This document shows positions 63,900 through 64,000 of a DNA stretch of 64,000 nucleotides, piece after piece; the first letter of the stretch is position 1; each line of letters opens with the position of its first letter. Location of the stretch: assembly GCF_014522305.1 (NCBI RefSeq), contig NZ_CP041982.1, positions 377,001 to 441,000 on the forward strand. Reading direction: 5' to 3'. The notes beneath the pieces are model-generated. The model saw only the letters and a list, made by a program, of their open reading frames with translations. It was not told the origin of the DNA and did not search any database. The position numbers were made by a program, and so were the translations under genes. Source of the stretch: Lactobacillus sp. PV034. GTDB taxonomy: Bacteria > Bacillota > Bacilli > Lactobacillales > Lactobacillaceae.

Positions 63900-64000
63900 C
63901 TACTTATTTCCCTTAAAACTAAATGACTTTCTTCGGTTTAACATCCAAATATAAGTTAAGTTGATAATTGTAATAATAAGAGCTCCTAATAAAATTGTTC
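63900..64000 (-). CDS. C-terminal end of a membrane protein (partial)
   Basis: Only the last 32 codons lie in the window: a hydrophobic helix (TILLGALIITIINLTYIWML) then a basic tail RRKSFSFKGNK and TAG. The N-terminal part is outside. Reads like the last transmembrane segment of a transporter, and it is 20 bases upstream of pepT; the family cannot be told. Confidence 0.6.
   Translation of the reverse strand, partial: TILLGALIITIINLTYIWMLNRRKSFSFKGNK

Overview
This AT-rich window (roughly 35% G+C by eye) comes from a Lactobacillus chromosome, most likely the L. gasseri/johnsonii/acidophilus group. Pointers are the mevalonate pathway operon, RexAB in place of RecBCD, a class B RNase P RNA, a YSIRK/LPXTG surface protein with mucin-binding-type repeats, acetolactate synthase/decarboxylase, a NADH oxidase, and DNA repair enzymes without Fe-S cysteines. 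The species is inferred from gene content only.

Layout. 1-3725 (minus): mvaK1-mvaD-mvaK2-fni, making isopentenyl diphosphate from mevalonate. 3.8-16.9 kb (plus): rexB-rexA, dinG, a YpmB-like protein, asnS, dnaD, nth. 17-20 kb (minus): recU and a class A penicillin-binding protein gene with a one-base frameshift. 20-23.5 kb (plus): ypsA-like gene, gpsB, rnpB, an rRNA methyltransferase, a DUF975 protein. 24.6-32.3 kb (plus): a compact run of small membrane protein, fhs, lspA, rluD-type gene, carA, carB. The carA/carB products have lost catalytic and ATP-binding residues yet remain full-length, and lie where the pyr operon sits in Bacillus (between lspA-rluD and rqcH). 32-38.3 kb: rqcH, a MarR regulator, a second degV, asparaginase, a TetR regulator, a metallo-beta-lactamase-fold hydrolase.

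38.3-41.9 kb is a decaying carbonyl-stress-type locus: a MerR regulator with two matching 19-bp-spacer promoters, an aldo/keto reductase, and three broken genes (DUF2255 protein, zinc alcohol dehydrogenase, lipoprotein). 42-48.6 kb: secreted hydrolase, NADH oxidase, VOC protein, patatin, a small unknown protein, alsS-alsD. 48.7-52.9 kb: the large surface adhesin. 53-55.2 kb: a yefM-yoeB toxin-antitoxin pair whose toxin gene is split by an IS110-family element; removing 1656 bp restores the toxin frame. The left end of the element has RNA structure suggestive of a bridge RNA.

55.2-64 kb (mostly minus): rarA, a lacI stub, a XerS-like recombinase, an AT-rich gap with a strong dif candidate at 58663-58690, glutaminase, NUDIX hydrolase, a C39-like peptidase (plus), a possible small RNA, lrgAB, pepT, and the end of a membrane protein. 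Most genes left of about 55 kb read rightward and most to the right read leftward, as expected if replication terminates near the dif site.
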